DNA from: Chara braunii
Lineage: Eukaryota; Streptophyta; Charophyceae; Charales; Characeae
Length of the DNA stretch: 49,499 bases
Reading direction: 5' to 3'
Assembly: GCA_003427395.1 (NCBI GenBank)
Contig: BFEA01000063.1
Span: 1,247,211-1,296,709 of the forward strand
Under the pieces are notes generated by a model. That model saw only the letters and a program-made list of their open reading frames with translations. It was not told where the DNA came from and did no database searches. Positions within the stretch are counted from its first letter, which is position 1, and each line of letters starts with the position of its first letter. Both the position numbers and the translations under genes were made by a program. This document shows, piece after piece, positions 32,215 to 43,399 of the stretch.

Positions 32215-33925
32215 TGCGTCCTCCAAGACATCCATTGAAATTGAAGCGATACAGAGAAGAGTAGGATGGCCCCTGAGCACGGGAGACACAGATCAATCGA
32301 GAAATGGTCCAAACGTGAAAATCAAAAGAGAAAAGGAAAAAACAAAAAAAATGGCCCTGCACACACACCAAGAAGCTGTCAGGGGTCCCCTCCCCCCCCC
32401 CCCCCAAGCCACTACCGGTAGGGCTGTGTTGAGCTGTTGCAGCCTCACCCGCTCCACAAGTGCCACGGAAAGTGTTGTTCAAATTTAATGATCGAGGTGC
32501 TAGTTTGGCCCTGCTTCCCCCTGCTCCTCCTTCGAAATCAGTCAGTGGGTTTGCATCTGACAGTCATCCGACAGCAGTGGAAGCATTTATTCTGTCATGT
32601 GATCTAAGTAGTCACGTGACCAAAGAGGAGAAAAAAAATGGAAAGTAGCAACACCAACTCCAAGGAGAGCCCACCCCTGCCAAGGAGAGCCCACCCCCGG
32701 ATCTTGGCTTTCTGGTTCAAGATCTCAGCAGCTTTCAGCTTCCTTTTCCAGGAAACCTGTGTTAGGCTGTTCGATAGGAGTTCACATCGTCCCACCACGG
32801 AAGTCAGTGCGGACAATAAGCTACCATTAGAGGAGTACGGATAGATACGGTTGTCCAGGCATGATGGCACGGTGCTCAGAAACAGACAGCACAGCAGTGA
32901 GCATCACACAGAGGGAGCGTCGGCATGATCATCTAGACGAAAATGATGCCCCTCATGCTCCAGCAATATAAGCCCCAGAGTCCAGTGTCAAGGGACAGCT
33001 CCACAGGCTGCACAAACTGCCTGTAGCGACGCACAGCACAGTCCTACAAGAGTTTTGTAAGCAGGCCTAGGGGATGGCTCCACAAACCAAATGGCCCAAG
33101 CCCGGTAGCCAGGCGAGGGAGAATGTCCACCTGGCATGCAGGTCCCCTCCTTTTCCCTAAAGCAGAGGTAGTAGAGGTGTTCGGTTTACGATCTTAAAGA
33201 GGAAATGTAATTAGACTTACAGATTTACGGCTTATCTGAAATCCTGAAATTGAGTAACATATATGAGCAAGGACAGGATGTGGTTGGTTGATCAAAAGCT
33301 GAGCAGATAGCTGGACATGAGTCAATCCGGACAGGATAAGGAAAGGTTCAAACGTCTCACGGTGCATAGTGGAGAGCCCAACCGCAAAGAAAATATTTGC
33401 TCACCAGATTCCGGTGCTTTAGTGATAAGGAAACTTCAGAATCCCCTCTGGAATCTTCCAGATTCTTTCTTGCTAACAGATTCCTCCCAAAGTCTGGAAT
33501 CTTTACATTATTGGTGACAAATGAAATGAGGCTTTCTGGCATAGACAACAGGTTTTTTTTTTCAGTTTTGCATCATTCAAGCCGCTCCTGACCATATCTT
33601 CCCTGTAAACATGTTTGTCCTTCATGCCGTTATATCATTTGTATGCCCAAAGTTCTCTTCAAGACTCAGGGTTATTTTCTTCCTTTTTTTCCTTAAAAAG
33701 ACCGATTGTTTTTAAGCCCAACCAATTCAATTACATGTTGGATCTGGACAAGAGCCAGTTTTTATTGTCATTTTATTACTATGGAAAACCCCGTAGCGGC
33801 CACATCTGTGTTAGAGCCTCCAATGAGGGAACATGCGGGAGCCGCACCCACCAGCAGTTGCGGCGTAGGTGGGCAATGCTGGCCAGGAGTCAGCCAGTAG
33901 CATCAGGACCGAGATTCTTCAATGA
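32215..33925. other. Non-coding stretch
   Basis: No gene recognised on either strand. It includes a short GGAGAGCCCACCCC duplication near 32662 and T-runs. Open frames (up to 88 aa) show no family resemblance. Confidence 0.6.
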
Positions 33926-33929
33926 CCCA

Positions 33930-34132
33930 GTCACTGTGCCTTCCCTCGGTCTCCTCCCCCTACGAACATCAGCAGCCTCTACTCGATGCTGCTCGGGGGC
34001 ACCAATGGCCCATCTCTAGGTGGCAGGTGCCAAGCTTGCCCAAGAAGGTACATGAGGCCCATGGGATTTCAACCCAAGGCCTCCTGGATGGCACGTGTGC
34101 CTTACAAACTGAGCCAGACCGCTGGATCCAGG
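33930..34132 (-). mobile_element. Second type of tRNA-derived SINE or tRNA-like relic
   Basis: On the minus strand, CTGGCTCAGTTTGTAAGG (A-box region, near 34120-34105) is followed by GGGTTGAAATCCC (B-box-like, near 34080-34068), then a CATGGGCC block and a non-tRNA body towards 33930. The 3' block of the other SINE family is absent, so this is a different family. The left boundary is uncertain. Confidence 0.5.
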
Positions 34133-34290
34133 ATCTTCATCCCTTGACACATGGCTGCTCGCGCACCTTGTCTGATGGGGTATATCAGGGTGCAGCTTTG
34201 CAAGAGGGCAAGATGGGCCTTGCATGTGGCACGATTTACCTGGACATATTCTCTGCAAGCCGGCCCCCCGGTACATCCCGCTAGAGGCAG

Positions 34291-34398
34291 CACACATGGC
34301 TGGGAAACAAACTGGTAGTTTAAATCACAAGTACACGGCGGAAGCACACATGGCTGCGAAACAAACTGGTAGTTTAAACCACAAGTACATGGCCCCAG
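34291..34398. repeat. Tandem duplication, 2 x 54 bp
   Basis: CACACATGGCTG.GAAACAAA followed by CTGGTAGTTTAAA.CACAAGTAC is repeated at 34291 and 34345. Confidence 0.92.
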
Positions 34399-34582
34399 CC
34401 TTGCGGTCCGAAATTTGTCGCCACAACAAAACAAGGCCATCATCATCATCATCATACGAGGGACGCTGAGCCCGGTTCTCAGCATGATCGGTTCGGTCAC
34501 TCCGGGTAGACTGTGAGGACCCCGCCCTCAAGCTTCTTGTTGATAGTATCAGCCTTGGGCACTGGGCCCTTCAGAAAAAAAA

Positions 34583-34592
34583 NNNNNNNNNN
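34583..34592. other. Assembly gap (10 N) inside a poly(A) tract
   Basis: Ten N bases are flanked by A runs on both sides. The true length of the tract is unknown. The upstream AGCCTTGGGCACTGGGCCC end before the A run could be the tail of another retroposon. Confidence 0.95.
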
Positions 34593-35277
34593 AAAAAAAA
34601 AAAAAAAAAAAGGCCAAAATGTCATACCCTGGGCCCGCCGTTGATAAATTTGATCCGCGATCGCATTTGCATTTCACACCTCCAGAATTTGAGGTGGCAG
34701 GCCCACGGCCCAGGTGCCCATGTACTGATGCTTTAGGGGCCATGCTACACGACCCATCCTCGCCCCTTCCCAGACCTCAACCAGGTAAAACAAGTTATTT
34801 GACATGCTGTTTGCAGAGGCTCATGAGAATCTTCATCCAAAATCTTTATCTGCCAACTCGCCAGGACTTCCCCTGACATTAGGACCATACTAAGAACCGG
34901 TTATAGACATCCTATAGTTGTGGCTCCATTTCTTTCCGAGGAGAGCATCAAACCCATGCCAATCGGTTCTACTACAGCATCACACATCTATTGACAACAA
35001 AAACAGAGCACCACCATGGCATCAAGCTCAGGCCAAGGGAACGAAGTACCTCGTTTGAAGAATCATTTGGTTCACATGGTACTGAATCCCAGGGCCACTT
35101 GGCCAAGGCCACCTAGCCTGGCCTTTACGGAGGCCAAATCCAAACAGTATTGGTGGGTTCAATGTTACATGCTGCACATGCACACACGGGCCATTTTGCA
35201 GGCCCGACGTCGTTCAGGCCAAAAACCTGAAGGCTTACAGGCCCCGCCGACGGTTCAGCCTGACAGCCCGAGAAAGG

Positions 35278-35554
35278 ACCTACAGGCTCCAGCCTGTTTC
35301 CCTACAGGGAAACTTCCAGGCTCTTGCCTGGAAGCTTCCTTCTGACAGGACCTACAGGCCCCAGCCTATTTCCCGACAGGGAAACTTCCAGGCTCTTGCC
35401 AGGAAGCTTCTTTCTGACAGGGCCTACAGGCCCCAGCCTGTTTCCCTACAGGGAAACTTCCAGGCTCTTGCCTGGAAGCTTCCTTCTGACAGGGCCTACA
35501 GGCCCAAGCCTGTTTCCCTACAGGGAAACTTCCAGGCTCTTGCCTGGAAGCTTC
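35278..35554 (+). repeat. 72-bp tandem array of hairpin-forming units in the 5' LTR
   Basis: Units start at 35278, 35350, 35422 and 35494 (exact 72-bp period, the last truncated). Each unit contains consecutive inverted repeats: GCCT-AC-AGGC, TTTCCC-TACA-GGGAAA, CCAGGC-TCTT-GCCTGG and the palindrome GGAAGCTTCC. The period is 24 codons, so an open frame runs through, but nothing suggests that it is translated. It lies upstream of the TATA box, in U3. Confidence 0.93.
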
Positions 35555-35642
35555 CGCAGGGTCTAGGCCAGGGAGGCATTGGCAAGAGCGGCCTCCTGCG
35601 AATAGGGCATTGGCACGACCAGCCTCCTGCACAGGCCAGCAC

Positions 35643-35649
35643 TATAAAG
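35643..35649 (+). promoter_or_regulatory. Probable LTR TATA box
   Basis: TATAAAG lies downstream of the hairpin array and upstream of the likely R region. This is the only TATA-like motif well placed for LTR transcription. It falls within the segment missing from the 3' LTR. Confidence 0.55.
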
Positions 35650-36512
35650 GACTGGCCCGCCCTACAGGAGGGNGGCAGTCGGCAGTTGTAGTCTTCAGGA
35701 TTCGGGAGTAGCCCTCTGGAGGGAGCGCTGCGTTATAGTAGTGATAGCGTTAGCTAGTAGCCTTCGGCGCTGGGCGCCATAGCTAGGATAGTGGTAGAGA
35801 GAGAGCTTGGGCGGAGGCCAGGGGTACCTACCTGCAGCGCCATTGCTCCAGCTTCGTCTTCAAGGTACCTGCAGCACAGCGCCACATCACAGGTTAGTAN
35901 CTGGTTCGTAACAGTGAGAGAGAGAGAGTNCTTCTTCCTCTTCTTCTCANTCCACCNTCTCCTTCTCTCCCTCTCAACCCTTGACTTCACTGCATTTGCA
36001 GACTGCGAGAGAAGAGATACCGAGCTTGGTGATATCGGATCCAAGACTCGACTTTTTGGGATTCAGACCTGGCAACGAGGGGTTATTTGGGATCGGTGAC
36101 AAAGACTTGGTGTTAACGCCACTCCCATCTTCCTCCCTCCTTTCGTCTGATCCTTACCTCTTCGCCTATGCATGTCTGGACCTGGCGCTTTCTTCCTGTG
36201 TGCAGCGCCAGGCTCCTTCACACCTGGTGAGGGGTACAATGCATGTTTGGTCTGAGTTCAACCATCGGTTGGACTAGCTATCAACAATCTAGCAGTCTGT
36301 TTCGCTACTTGCTACTACATGTGTAAGGTCAGTCCTTGTCAGGTCGGTCTTTGTATCTAAGTCTTCCCTGCGCTATTCAGCACTTTTGTATGTTTGAGAA
36401 TGCACATTGTCTGTCGAGATTCTACTCTCACCGCATTGTCCATTTCAGTCCTTTTCGTCACAATGCAGTTCCTCGATTATTACAAACATCACATATCTGT
36501 GCATGTAACAGT

Positions 36513-36524
36513 TGGTATCGGAGC
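36513..36524 (+). other. Primer binding site, initiator-Met tRNA type
   Basis: TGGTATCGGAGC begins 2 bp after the 5' LTR. It differs by one base from TGGTATCAGAGC, the usual plant LTR-retrotransposon site complementary to the 3' end of initiator methionine tRNA. Confidence 0.85.
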
Positions 36525-37513
36525 TTTGGACGTGAATCAGGACTACCTGATCTGACACGTGTGCGGGGACTAAAGAGCTAGGTAGTCTTTTCCGATTGAT
36601 TAGGACATATCAGTTAGACCCCAAAATCACGATCTTGACCTTACTACCGAAAATCAAAATTTTTTTTCGGATTTTATTTTTCTCGCTATTCTGTTGTAGG
36701 AAAATCGCAATATCGCAACATCTGAAATTTCCATATTCATCTTTTTCTAATAATTCGAAATTTCGTTGTTGAAAATCTGGAATATTTTTCTTTTCGAAAG
36801 TTTCGATTTCCTGTTGCATTTCCCAATACTTAGAATTCAGAATATTGTCTTTTCTGAAATTCGTTTTTTTGAAAACGGTACGGGAAACATCTCCCGATAC
36901 TTAAGAATTCGAAATATTGTCTTTTCTGAAATTCGTGTTTCTGAAAAACGGTACGGGAAAACTCTCCTGCGGTATTATTTTCAAACTGTGAATATCCTTA
37001 TCGAAATAAATCCGAATATTTGTCATTTCTGTTCGAAATTTCTTTCGCAGTTCGGGGATTCTGTCGTTCAGTCATATCAATCATTTGCAATATAAAGTCG
37101 AAATCTTTTTCGCTTTCAGTGATCATTTCGTACTTCAAGGGAGGTCGGGGGACCTACCGAACTTGCCAAAAACAAAAAAACAAAAAACAAAAAAAAAAAA
37201 ATTGGGATTTTTATATTTTCGAAATTCTTTTGCAAAGTTCAAACTTTTCTCTTTTGATTAGTGGCTCCTTACCGAGTGTGAGTTGGGCGATTATCCCACC
37301 CACCCCTCCCCACCTATGTTGTTGCTATCTCTCACCTTACCGTTTCTGTTTGAATCCGGGTACCCCCTGCGGCGGCATTGGTGAGTTGCCACGTCAGAAG
37401 GACACGTCAGCAGGCCACGTCAGCAGGACACAACAGCAGGCCACGTCAGCAGACACATCAGCAGAACCACGTCAGCAGCAAGGGATACCTTATCAGCAGG
37501 CCCCGGCCGGTCT
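36525..37513 (+). other. Retrotransposon leader with two repeat arrays
   Basis: This AT-rich untranslated leader contains a 71-bp duplication (36827 and 36898: TACTTA.GAATTC, AATATTGTCTTTTCTGAAAT, ACGGTACGGGAAA). Just before gag, 37389-37472 carries about seven CACGTCAGCAG-like units with ACGT cores. No long open frame is recognised. Confidence 0.75.
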
Positions 37514-37540
37514 ATGCTGTTGAGATCTCAAACAGCAGTC

Positions 37541-39013
37541 ATGGACCAGAGGCCCGGAGAAGCGGACGAGGCCTATCAGGCCCGCATGCTGGCCTGGAGT
37601 GCGGAGACTAAGAAACGGGCAGATGACGCTGCAGCAGCAGCGAAGAAGAAGGCGGAAGATGCAGAGCAGGCACGTCTGCTGGCACTTGAACAACAGCGCC
37701 AGCATGACGAGGCAGCAGCAAGGGCTGCCGATGAAGAAAGAATACAGCGACGTGAGAAGATATTCACTGGAGAGTGGGCGTTACTTACCATGGCAGCGGC
37801 ATGGCGGACCGAGGCCGAGGATGGCAAGCTGGAGGACAGCGCCAACAAGAGAGCGCTCCTCCTCTCGCATCTCACGGATCTCCTGGCCACCTGCATTACA
37901 CAGCAGGCTCATCTCCAAGACCGCCTTCAGCAGTTGGAGCAGCGACTAGTCGCCGCCGCAAACGCAAGCTCTTCCAACACTACCGACCGCCTCAATGCAT
38001 TGGAGATGGACGTCGGTGCACTCAAGGATGGCGTACAATCGCAGCAGACCGCGACACAGCAATTGCAACAGCGGATCTGCACTACCGCCACCACTTCGAG
38101 TACAGAACCGCGCGAGACCACTCCAAAGTTCGACGTGCAAGAGATCTTCTGCGACTCAACGAAGACAGATCCTATTCCATGATTTCGCAAGTTCGAGCTC
38201 ACGCTGCAGCTGTCCAACGTCAAGGAACACAAGCATCACGCCTACTTGTACTCTCGCGCAGGGGGCGCGTGCCAGGCTTGCTTGAACAACCTCCTGTCCA
38301 AGTATGGAGTGGTAGCAGCGGACTTGCACACCGTGATCAACTGGGATGATCTGAAGGCGGCGTGGCACAAGCGATTCCAGTTGGAGCCGCCAGAGATCAA
38401 AGCCATGGACAAGCTCATGGTCTTTGAGCAAGGCACGCTGCCGAGTACGGACTGGATCGCCAAGTACCAACGCTTGACGTCAGTCCCAGACATCCAGATG
38501 GGCTTCAAGGCCATCCGCCATTACTTCATCTCAAGGTCATGTCCAACATTGAGCAATGCCCTGATGCATGTCGAAGACACCTTGACGACGACGGCGGAGT
38601 TGTTCGACAAGGCTGNGCAGATCATTATCACAAACAAGGAGGCCAAGAACCTTCATTCATCTGCGTCAGGCCCGAGCAGGGACCAGCATCGGCCAAGAGT
38701 GGCCATGGTCGCAGCGGCAACGCCATTAGACCAAACCAGCGAGGCTGTGTCTGCAAGTGAAGGAGTCAGACTCGCAGCCGCCCGGGAAGGTGGTCGCCCC
38801 GGCAAAGGCCGAGGACGCGGCAGGACGAAGACACACAGCGCATCTAGCCCCGGGCCCGGTGCAGCAGCTCAAACAGGCCCATGGACCCAGTATGGCATCT
38901 CTGAGTCCGCATTCAAGGCGCGCGAGAGATTCCATTATTGCCTTTGGTGCAACAACGATCTTCACCAGACGCAGGCTTGCCCATTGAAAGGCAAGGGCAA
39001 ACAAGGAAACTGA
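37541..39013 (+). pseudogene. Ty3/gypsy gag (one in-frame stop)
   Basis: Gag encodes the structural protein that forms the particle and binds RNA. I chose the ATG at 37541 (MDQRPGEADEAYQARMLAWS); another in-frame ATG is at 37514. The N-terminal part is an Ala/Glu/Arg-rich coiled coil. The middle is a retrotransposon Gag domain (AWHKRFQLEPPEIKAMDKLM, EYQRLTSV-like). The C-terminus has a CX2CX4HX4C zinc knuckle at 38939-38980. A TGA at 38180-38182 interrupts the frame where PxFRKFELTLQL indicates a normal codon, possibly TGG. Reading resumes in the same frame to the TGA at 39011. An N lies at 38616. Confidence 0.92.
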
Positions 39014-42000
39014 GCACCGCCGAGAGTGACTCGACGACACTCTCGACGCCTTCGGAACCGGTTTCTTCGCGAGTAGCCGGCCTTCATTCCGAGGCGCATG
39101 TGAAAGTCGATTGTCCTCCTCTTCTACTTTCTTTTGAGGACTTTGTTGCCCGGCTCGTTCCAACGCTGGGTACTCGAGCTCAAGGACAAGGAGTGTGTGC
39201 GGTTTCTTCTCCGTTCGGCAACGGCGACACTTCGTCTTCAAGTGATTCTTCACGGGAATTGGCGCGCGAGTTCAACATAGAGGCATTGGACCCGCTCACG
39301 TCTGAGGACTTTGCATGGCTTCCTCTCCCAACCACCGACCGATTGCAATGCGCAGCACTTAGCGCTAATCTTCACACTTACCTATCCTTCTATGCACCAC
39401 CAACTTCGCCGACGGATGACGAAGTCGAGGTGGGGGACATCTTGGCGTATACTACCAAGGTGCCCCGCGAGTTTCGCACGCAGCGGTACGATGAGAACGC
39501 ACCGCTGATGAATGTCCGCATTCAGGTTGGGCAGGCGTCCTGCAGCGCTTTGCTGGATAGCGGCGCGACTCGCAACTTCATGAGCCAATCCTTTATGCCA
39601 AGGGCTGGCCTTGGCGCACAGGTTCGGAGGAAGGCAAACTCAACGGCGATCAAGTTGGCGGACGGTAAGACGCAGCAACATCTCGACCGTTACATCGAGG
39701 CCGTACCGGTCTACTTCGCACCTCATGCATGCGAACCGGTCACGTTCGATATTCTCGACACGGACTTCGACATCATTCTGGGAATGCCTTGGATTGCAAG
39801 TGCGGATCACACGGTCAACTTCCATCGGCGGACTCTTAGCGTTCGCGACGCCTTCGGCGCGGAAGTGGCGTGTACTGTTCCTCTACCGCACTCTTCGATC
39901 CGGTGCCAAGTGGTAACGGCCAAATCATTCCGGGCGACTTGTGCCTACGAGCAGCCCGATGAGATCGGCCTATGTTTCCTACAGACCGTCGCGGTAGCCG
40001 ACTCTTCCCCCACGGACTTGTCTTCGGACCCCTGTGTGGTGCGGTTGCTGGACGAGTTCGCCGAAATCTTCGAGTCACCTACCGGTGTGGTGCCGGATCG
40101 GCCGATCTCTCACGAGATCATTCTTGAGGCCGGTGCTGTGCCGCCGAAAGGTTGCATCTATCGGATGAGCGAGGAGGAGCTTGAGGTACTCCGCGCACAA
40201 CTCGATGATTTGTTGGCCAAAGGCTGGATCCGCCCGAGCAGCTCCCCATATGGAGCACCTGTTCTCTTCGTCAAGAAGAAGAACAAGGATCTACGATTGT
40301 GTATCGACTACNGCAAGCTCAACGCGCAAACCATCAAGAATGCGGGGCCTCTTCCTCGCATCGACGATCTTCTCGAGCGACTGGGCGGCGCGAAGTATTT
40401 TTCCAAGTTGGATTTGAAATCGGGATATCATCAAATCTCGATCCAGCCGCACGATCGCTACAAGACCGCGTTGAAGACACGGTACGGGAATTTTGAGTGG
40501 GTGGTCATGCCTTTTGGCCTCACCGGCGCCCCGACGACGTTCCAGGCGGCGATGACCAACGAGTTCCGTGCAATGTTGGACCGGTTCGTGCTGCTCTACT
40601 TAGACGATATTCTCGTCTACAGCCGATCATTGGAGGATCATCTGGGGCACCTTCGACGAGTGTTGGAGACGCTCCGCCGCGCCAAGTAGAAGGCCAACCG
40701 CGACAAGTGTGAATTTGCCCGGCAGGAGCTGGAATACTTGGGCCATTTTATCACAGTGGATGGCATCAGTCCGCTGTCGGACAAGATTCAGGCCGTCCAG
40801 GAGTGGCCGGAGCCTCGAAACGTCACGGTAGTTCGCTCGTTCCTTGGTCTTACCGGCTACTATCAGCGTTTCATCGAAGGCTACTCCAAGATCGCGGCCC
40901 ACTTGCACAAGCTTCAGTGCGAGGATCGTCCGTTTGAATTTGGAGAGGAGGCGCGGGGATCATTCCTTGCTCTCAAAGCCCCGCTATTGTCTGCGGAGGT
41001 CTTGCAAATCTACGACCCGCTCGCACCTACGCGTGTCACTACGAATGTGTCAGGATATGGCATTGGTGCAATCCTCGAGCAACATGATGGTGTGGACTGG
41101 CACCCGGTCGAGTACTTCAGCAAGAAAGTGCCCCTCGTGCATTCCATCGACAATGCACACAAGAAGGAGCTCCTCGCCTTCTTCCACACGCTCAAGCGGT
41201 GGCGGCACTTCCTCCTTGGTCGAAGCCAATTTCGCTGGGTAACGGACAACAATCCATTGGTCTTCTACAAGACCTAGGACACCGTCAACAGCACCATCGC
41301 TCGATGGATGGCTTTCATCGACCAGTTCGACTTCTTTCCCGATCGCATTCCCGGGAAGTCGAACCGTTTTGCGAATGCTCTTTCACGGCGTCCGGATCAT
41401 TGTATCGCGGTCTACTCAACTTTCGAGATTGACGACGACCTGCGGAACAGCTTCATCCGCGGCTACCAAGCCGACCCCGAGTTTCGCGACAAGTAAGCGA
41501 ATTGCTCCTCGCCTAATCCGTCTCCTTCTCACTACCGAATCGAGGAGGGGTACTTGCTTGTCCACACGCGGGGGAAGGACCTTCTTTGCGTACCAAGTGA
41601 TCCTCACTTGCATACACGGATTCTTGGCGAGTTCCACGATGCTCCCGCCACTGGACACTTCGGGGTCAATCGCACGATTGGCCGACTTCGCCAGCGATTT
41701 TGGTGGCCTGGCCTTCTCAGCGACGTCACGCGCTATTGCGAGTCTTGCGAGGTTTGTCGTCGCTGCAAATCCCACAACCATCGTCCGTACAGCGAGCTAC
41801 GACCATTGCCGGTCCCGTTGAGGCGAAGGGAAGCAATTGCCATGGACATTACCGGCCCGTTCCCCAAGCACAAGACCGGAGTGGATGGGATTCTCACGGT
41901 GGTCGACCGACTCACCAAGTTCGCCATGTTTTTGCCTTGTCGCTATCATGCCAAGGCACCGGAGTTGGCCGAGGTTTTGTACGCAGGTTGGATTCGCACC

Positions 42001-42990
42001 AAGGGTTACCCCAAGGAGATCGTCTGCGACCACGACACTCTGTTCATGTCCGATTTTTGGTTGGCGCTCATCAAACGATGAGGCTCATCTCTCAAGCCCA
42101 GTTCAGCTCGCCACCCTCAGACCGATGGCCAGACGGAGAGGGCGCATCAGACCGCACAGGTTCTCCTTCGCACTCTCATCCGCCCCGACCAGAAAGACTG
42201 GGTTGAGCGACTGCCGAATAACGAGTTGGCCTACAACTCTTCCATCCACCCGGCTATTGGGATATCGCCCTTCGAGTTCAAGCACGGCTCGCCGGTCACG
42301 TCCCCGTTGGACACTATCACTCCACGCACAACCGAGAGCGACAACCGTCTTCTTTTCTTGCGTCGAATGCAAGAGCTTCTTGTCAAGGCACGCGACCAGA
42401 TGGCTAAGACACAGCAGTGCATGAGCCAGCAGGCCAATCGCCAGCGTCTCCCTTGTCCATTCCGCGCCGGGGACCTCGTCTGGGTTTCCGCCGCGGAATT
42501 CGGCCTTAAACAAGACATCTCTCGCAAGCTCCTTCCGGAATGGATGGGACCTTGGCCGATCATAGAGCCCGCTGGGGACGCACCCGAAGGGCCTTCCTTC
42601 ACGATTCGGGTGCCTAGCCACTTGCCCGTCTACCCAGTCTTTCATTGCTCCAAATTGGCTCTCTACACGCCTGCGGAGCATGACGATTTTCCCGGGAGAC
42701 GTACACAGGACCCTCCTNCCATGGATGGTTTTCAGGAGGTCGGCGACATCATCTCCCAGCGACGCTTTGGCAACAAGCCAACTGAGTATTTCGTGCATTT
42801 TGCATACTGCACCCACCGAGCTGACCGTTTGTTAACCCGTGCGGAACTTCAAGCGACAGCTCCAGACGTTCTCGCACGCTATGAGCGCAAAATGCAAGGC
42901 AAGCCGGTTTCCTCGGCTCCCCGCCGCGCCCGCGTCCAGGTTCCACCTTCAGATCGACGGCTTCGCCCTCGCCCCGGCTTGACTTCATAA
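38938..42990 (+). pseudogene. Ty3/gypsy pol: protease, RT, RNase H, integrase (four in-frame stops)
   Basis: Pol lies in the -1 frame relative to gag and overlaps its 3' end; the first ATG in this frame is 38938, but expression probably needs frameshifting. Protease: LLDSGATRNFMS, Asp codon at 39556. RT: LCIDYxKLN, FSKLDLKSGYHQI and the catalytic YLDD at 40597-40608. RNase H: TNVSGYGIGAILEQ at about 41041, with Asn where the family has the catalytic Asp. Integrase: H2C2 zinc finger from His 41635 to the Cys near 41737, first Asp at 41845, second at 42028 and Glu at 42136 (DX35E). A degenerate chromodomain-like tail spans about 42742-42852. Stops are at 40687 (TAG), 41275 (TAG), 41494 (TAA) and 42079 (TGA), all in one frame, so there are no frameshifts. 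N bases lie at 40312 and 42718. Confidence 0.95.
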
Positions 42991-43001
42991 GGAGGGGGGG
43001 G
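42989..43001 (+). other. Polypurine tract
   Basis: AAGGAGGGGGGGG lies directly before the 3' LTR and overlaps the pol stop codon. This is the expected position of the plus-strand primer. Confidence 0.9.
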
Positions 43002-43394
43002 TGTTACATGCTGCACATGCACACACGGGTCATTTTGCAAGCCCGACGTCGTTGCATGTCTGGACCTGGCCCTTTCTTCCTGTGTGCAGCGCCAGGCTAC
43101 TTCACACCTGGTGAGGGGTACGATGCATGTTTGGTCTGAGTTCAACCATCGGTTGGACTAGCTATCAACATTCTAGCAGTCTGTTTCGCTACTTGCTACT
43201 ACGTGTGTAAGATCAGTCCTTGTCAGGTCAGTCTTTGTATCTAAGTCTTCCCTGCGCTATTCAGCACTTTTGTATGTATGAGAATGCACATTGTCTGTCG
43301 AGATTCTACTCTCACCGCATTGTCCATTTCAGTCCGTTTCGTCACATTGCAGTTCCTCGGTTATTACTAACATCACATATCTGTGCATGTAACA
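43002..43394 (+). repeat. 3' LTR (393 bp, internally deleted)
   Basis: It starts TGTTACATGC and ends GCATGTAACA. It equals the 5' LTR minus exactly 955 bp (35215-36169), with the junction after GACGTCGTT at 43053. By eye there are about 14 substitutions in the 393 shared bases and no other indel. It lacks the TATA box and hairpin array. Confidence 0.96.
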
Positions 43395-43399
43395 TTCAA

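Larger units (their letters stand above)
35163..36510 (+). repeat. 5' LTR (1348 bp)
   Basis: It starts TGTTACATGC and ends GCATGTAACA. Its first 52 bp and last 341 bp align with the 3' LTR. The middle (35215-36169) is present only here and contains the 72-bp hairpin array and a TATA box. Five of the window's single N bases fall in it. Confidence 0.97.
35158..43399 (+). mobile_element. Ty3/gypsy LTR retrotransposon (8232 bp) with TTCAA target duplication
   Basis: The element runs from 35163 to 43394 between direct repeats of TTCAA (35158-35162 and 43395-43399). In order it has the 5' LTR, primer binding site, leader, gag, pol (PR-RT-RH-IN and a chromodomain-like tail), polypurine tract and 3' LTR. 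The domain order with integrase after RNase H defines Ty3/gypsy. The terminal bases form a 10-bp inverted pair (TGTTACATGC and GCATGTAACA). In-frame stops in gag and pol and a deleted 3' LTR make it non-autonomous as assembled. Wording of its Gag and Pol resembles elements I associate with Chara; this is recollection, not a search. Confidence 0.97.

Noticed and set aside
37576-38514. Antisense open frames over gag
   Set aside because: Shadow frames of the high-GC gag coding sequence.
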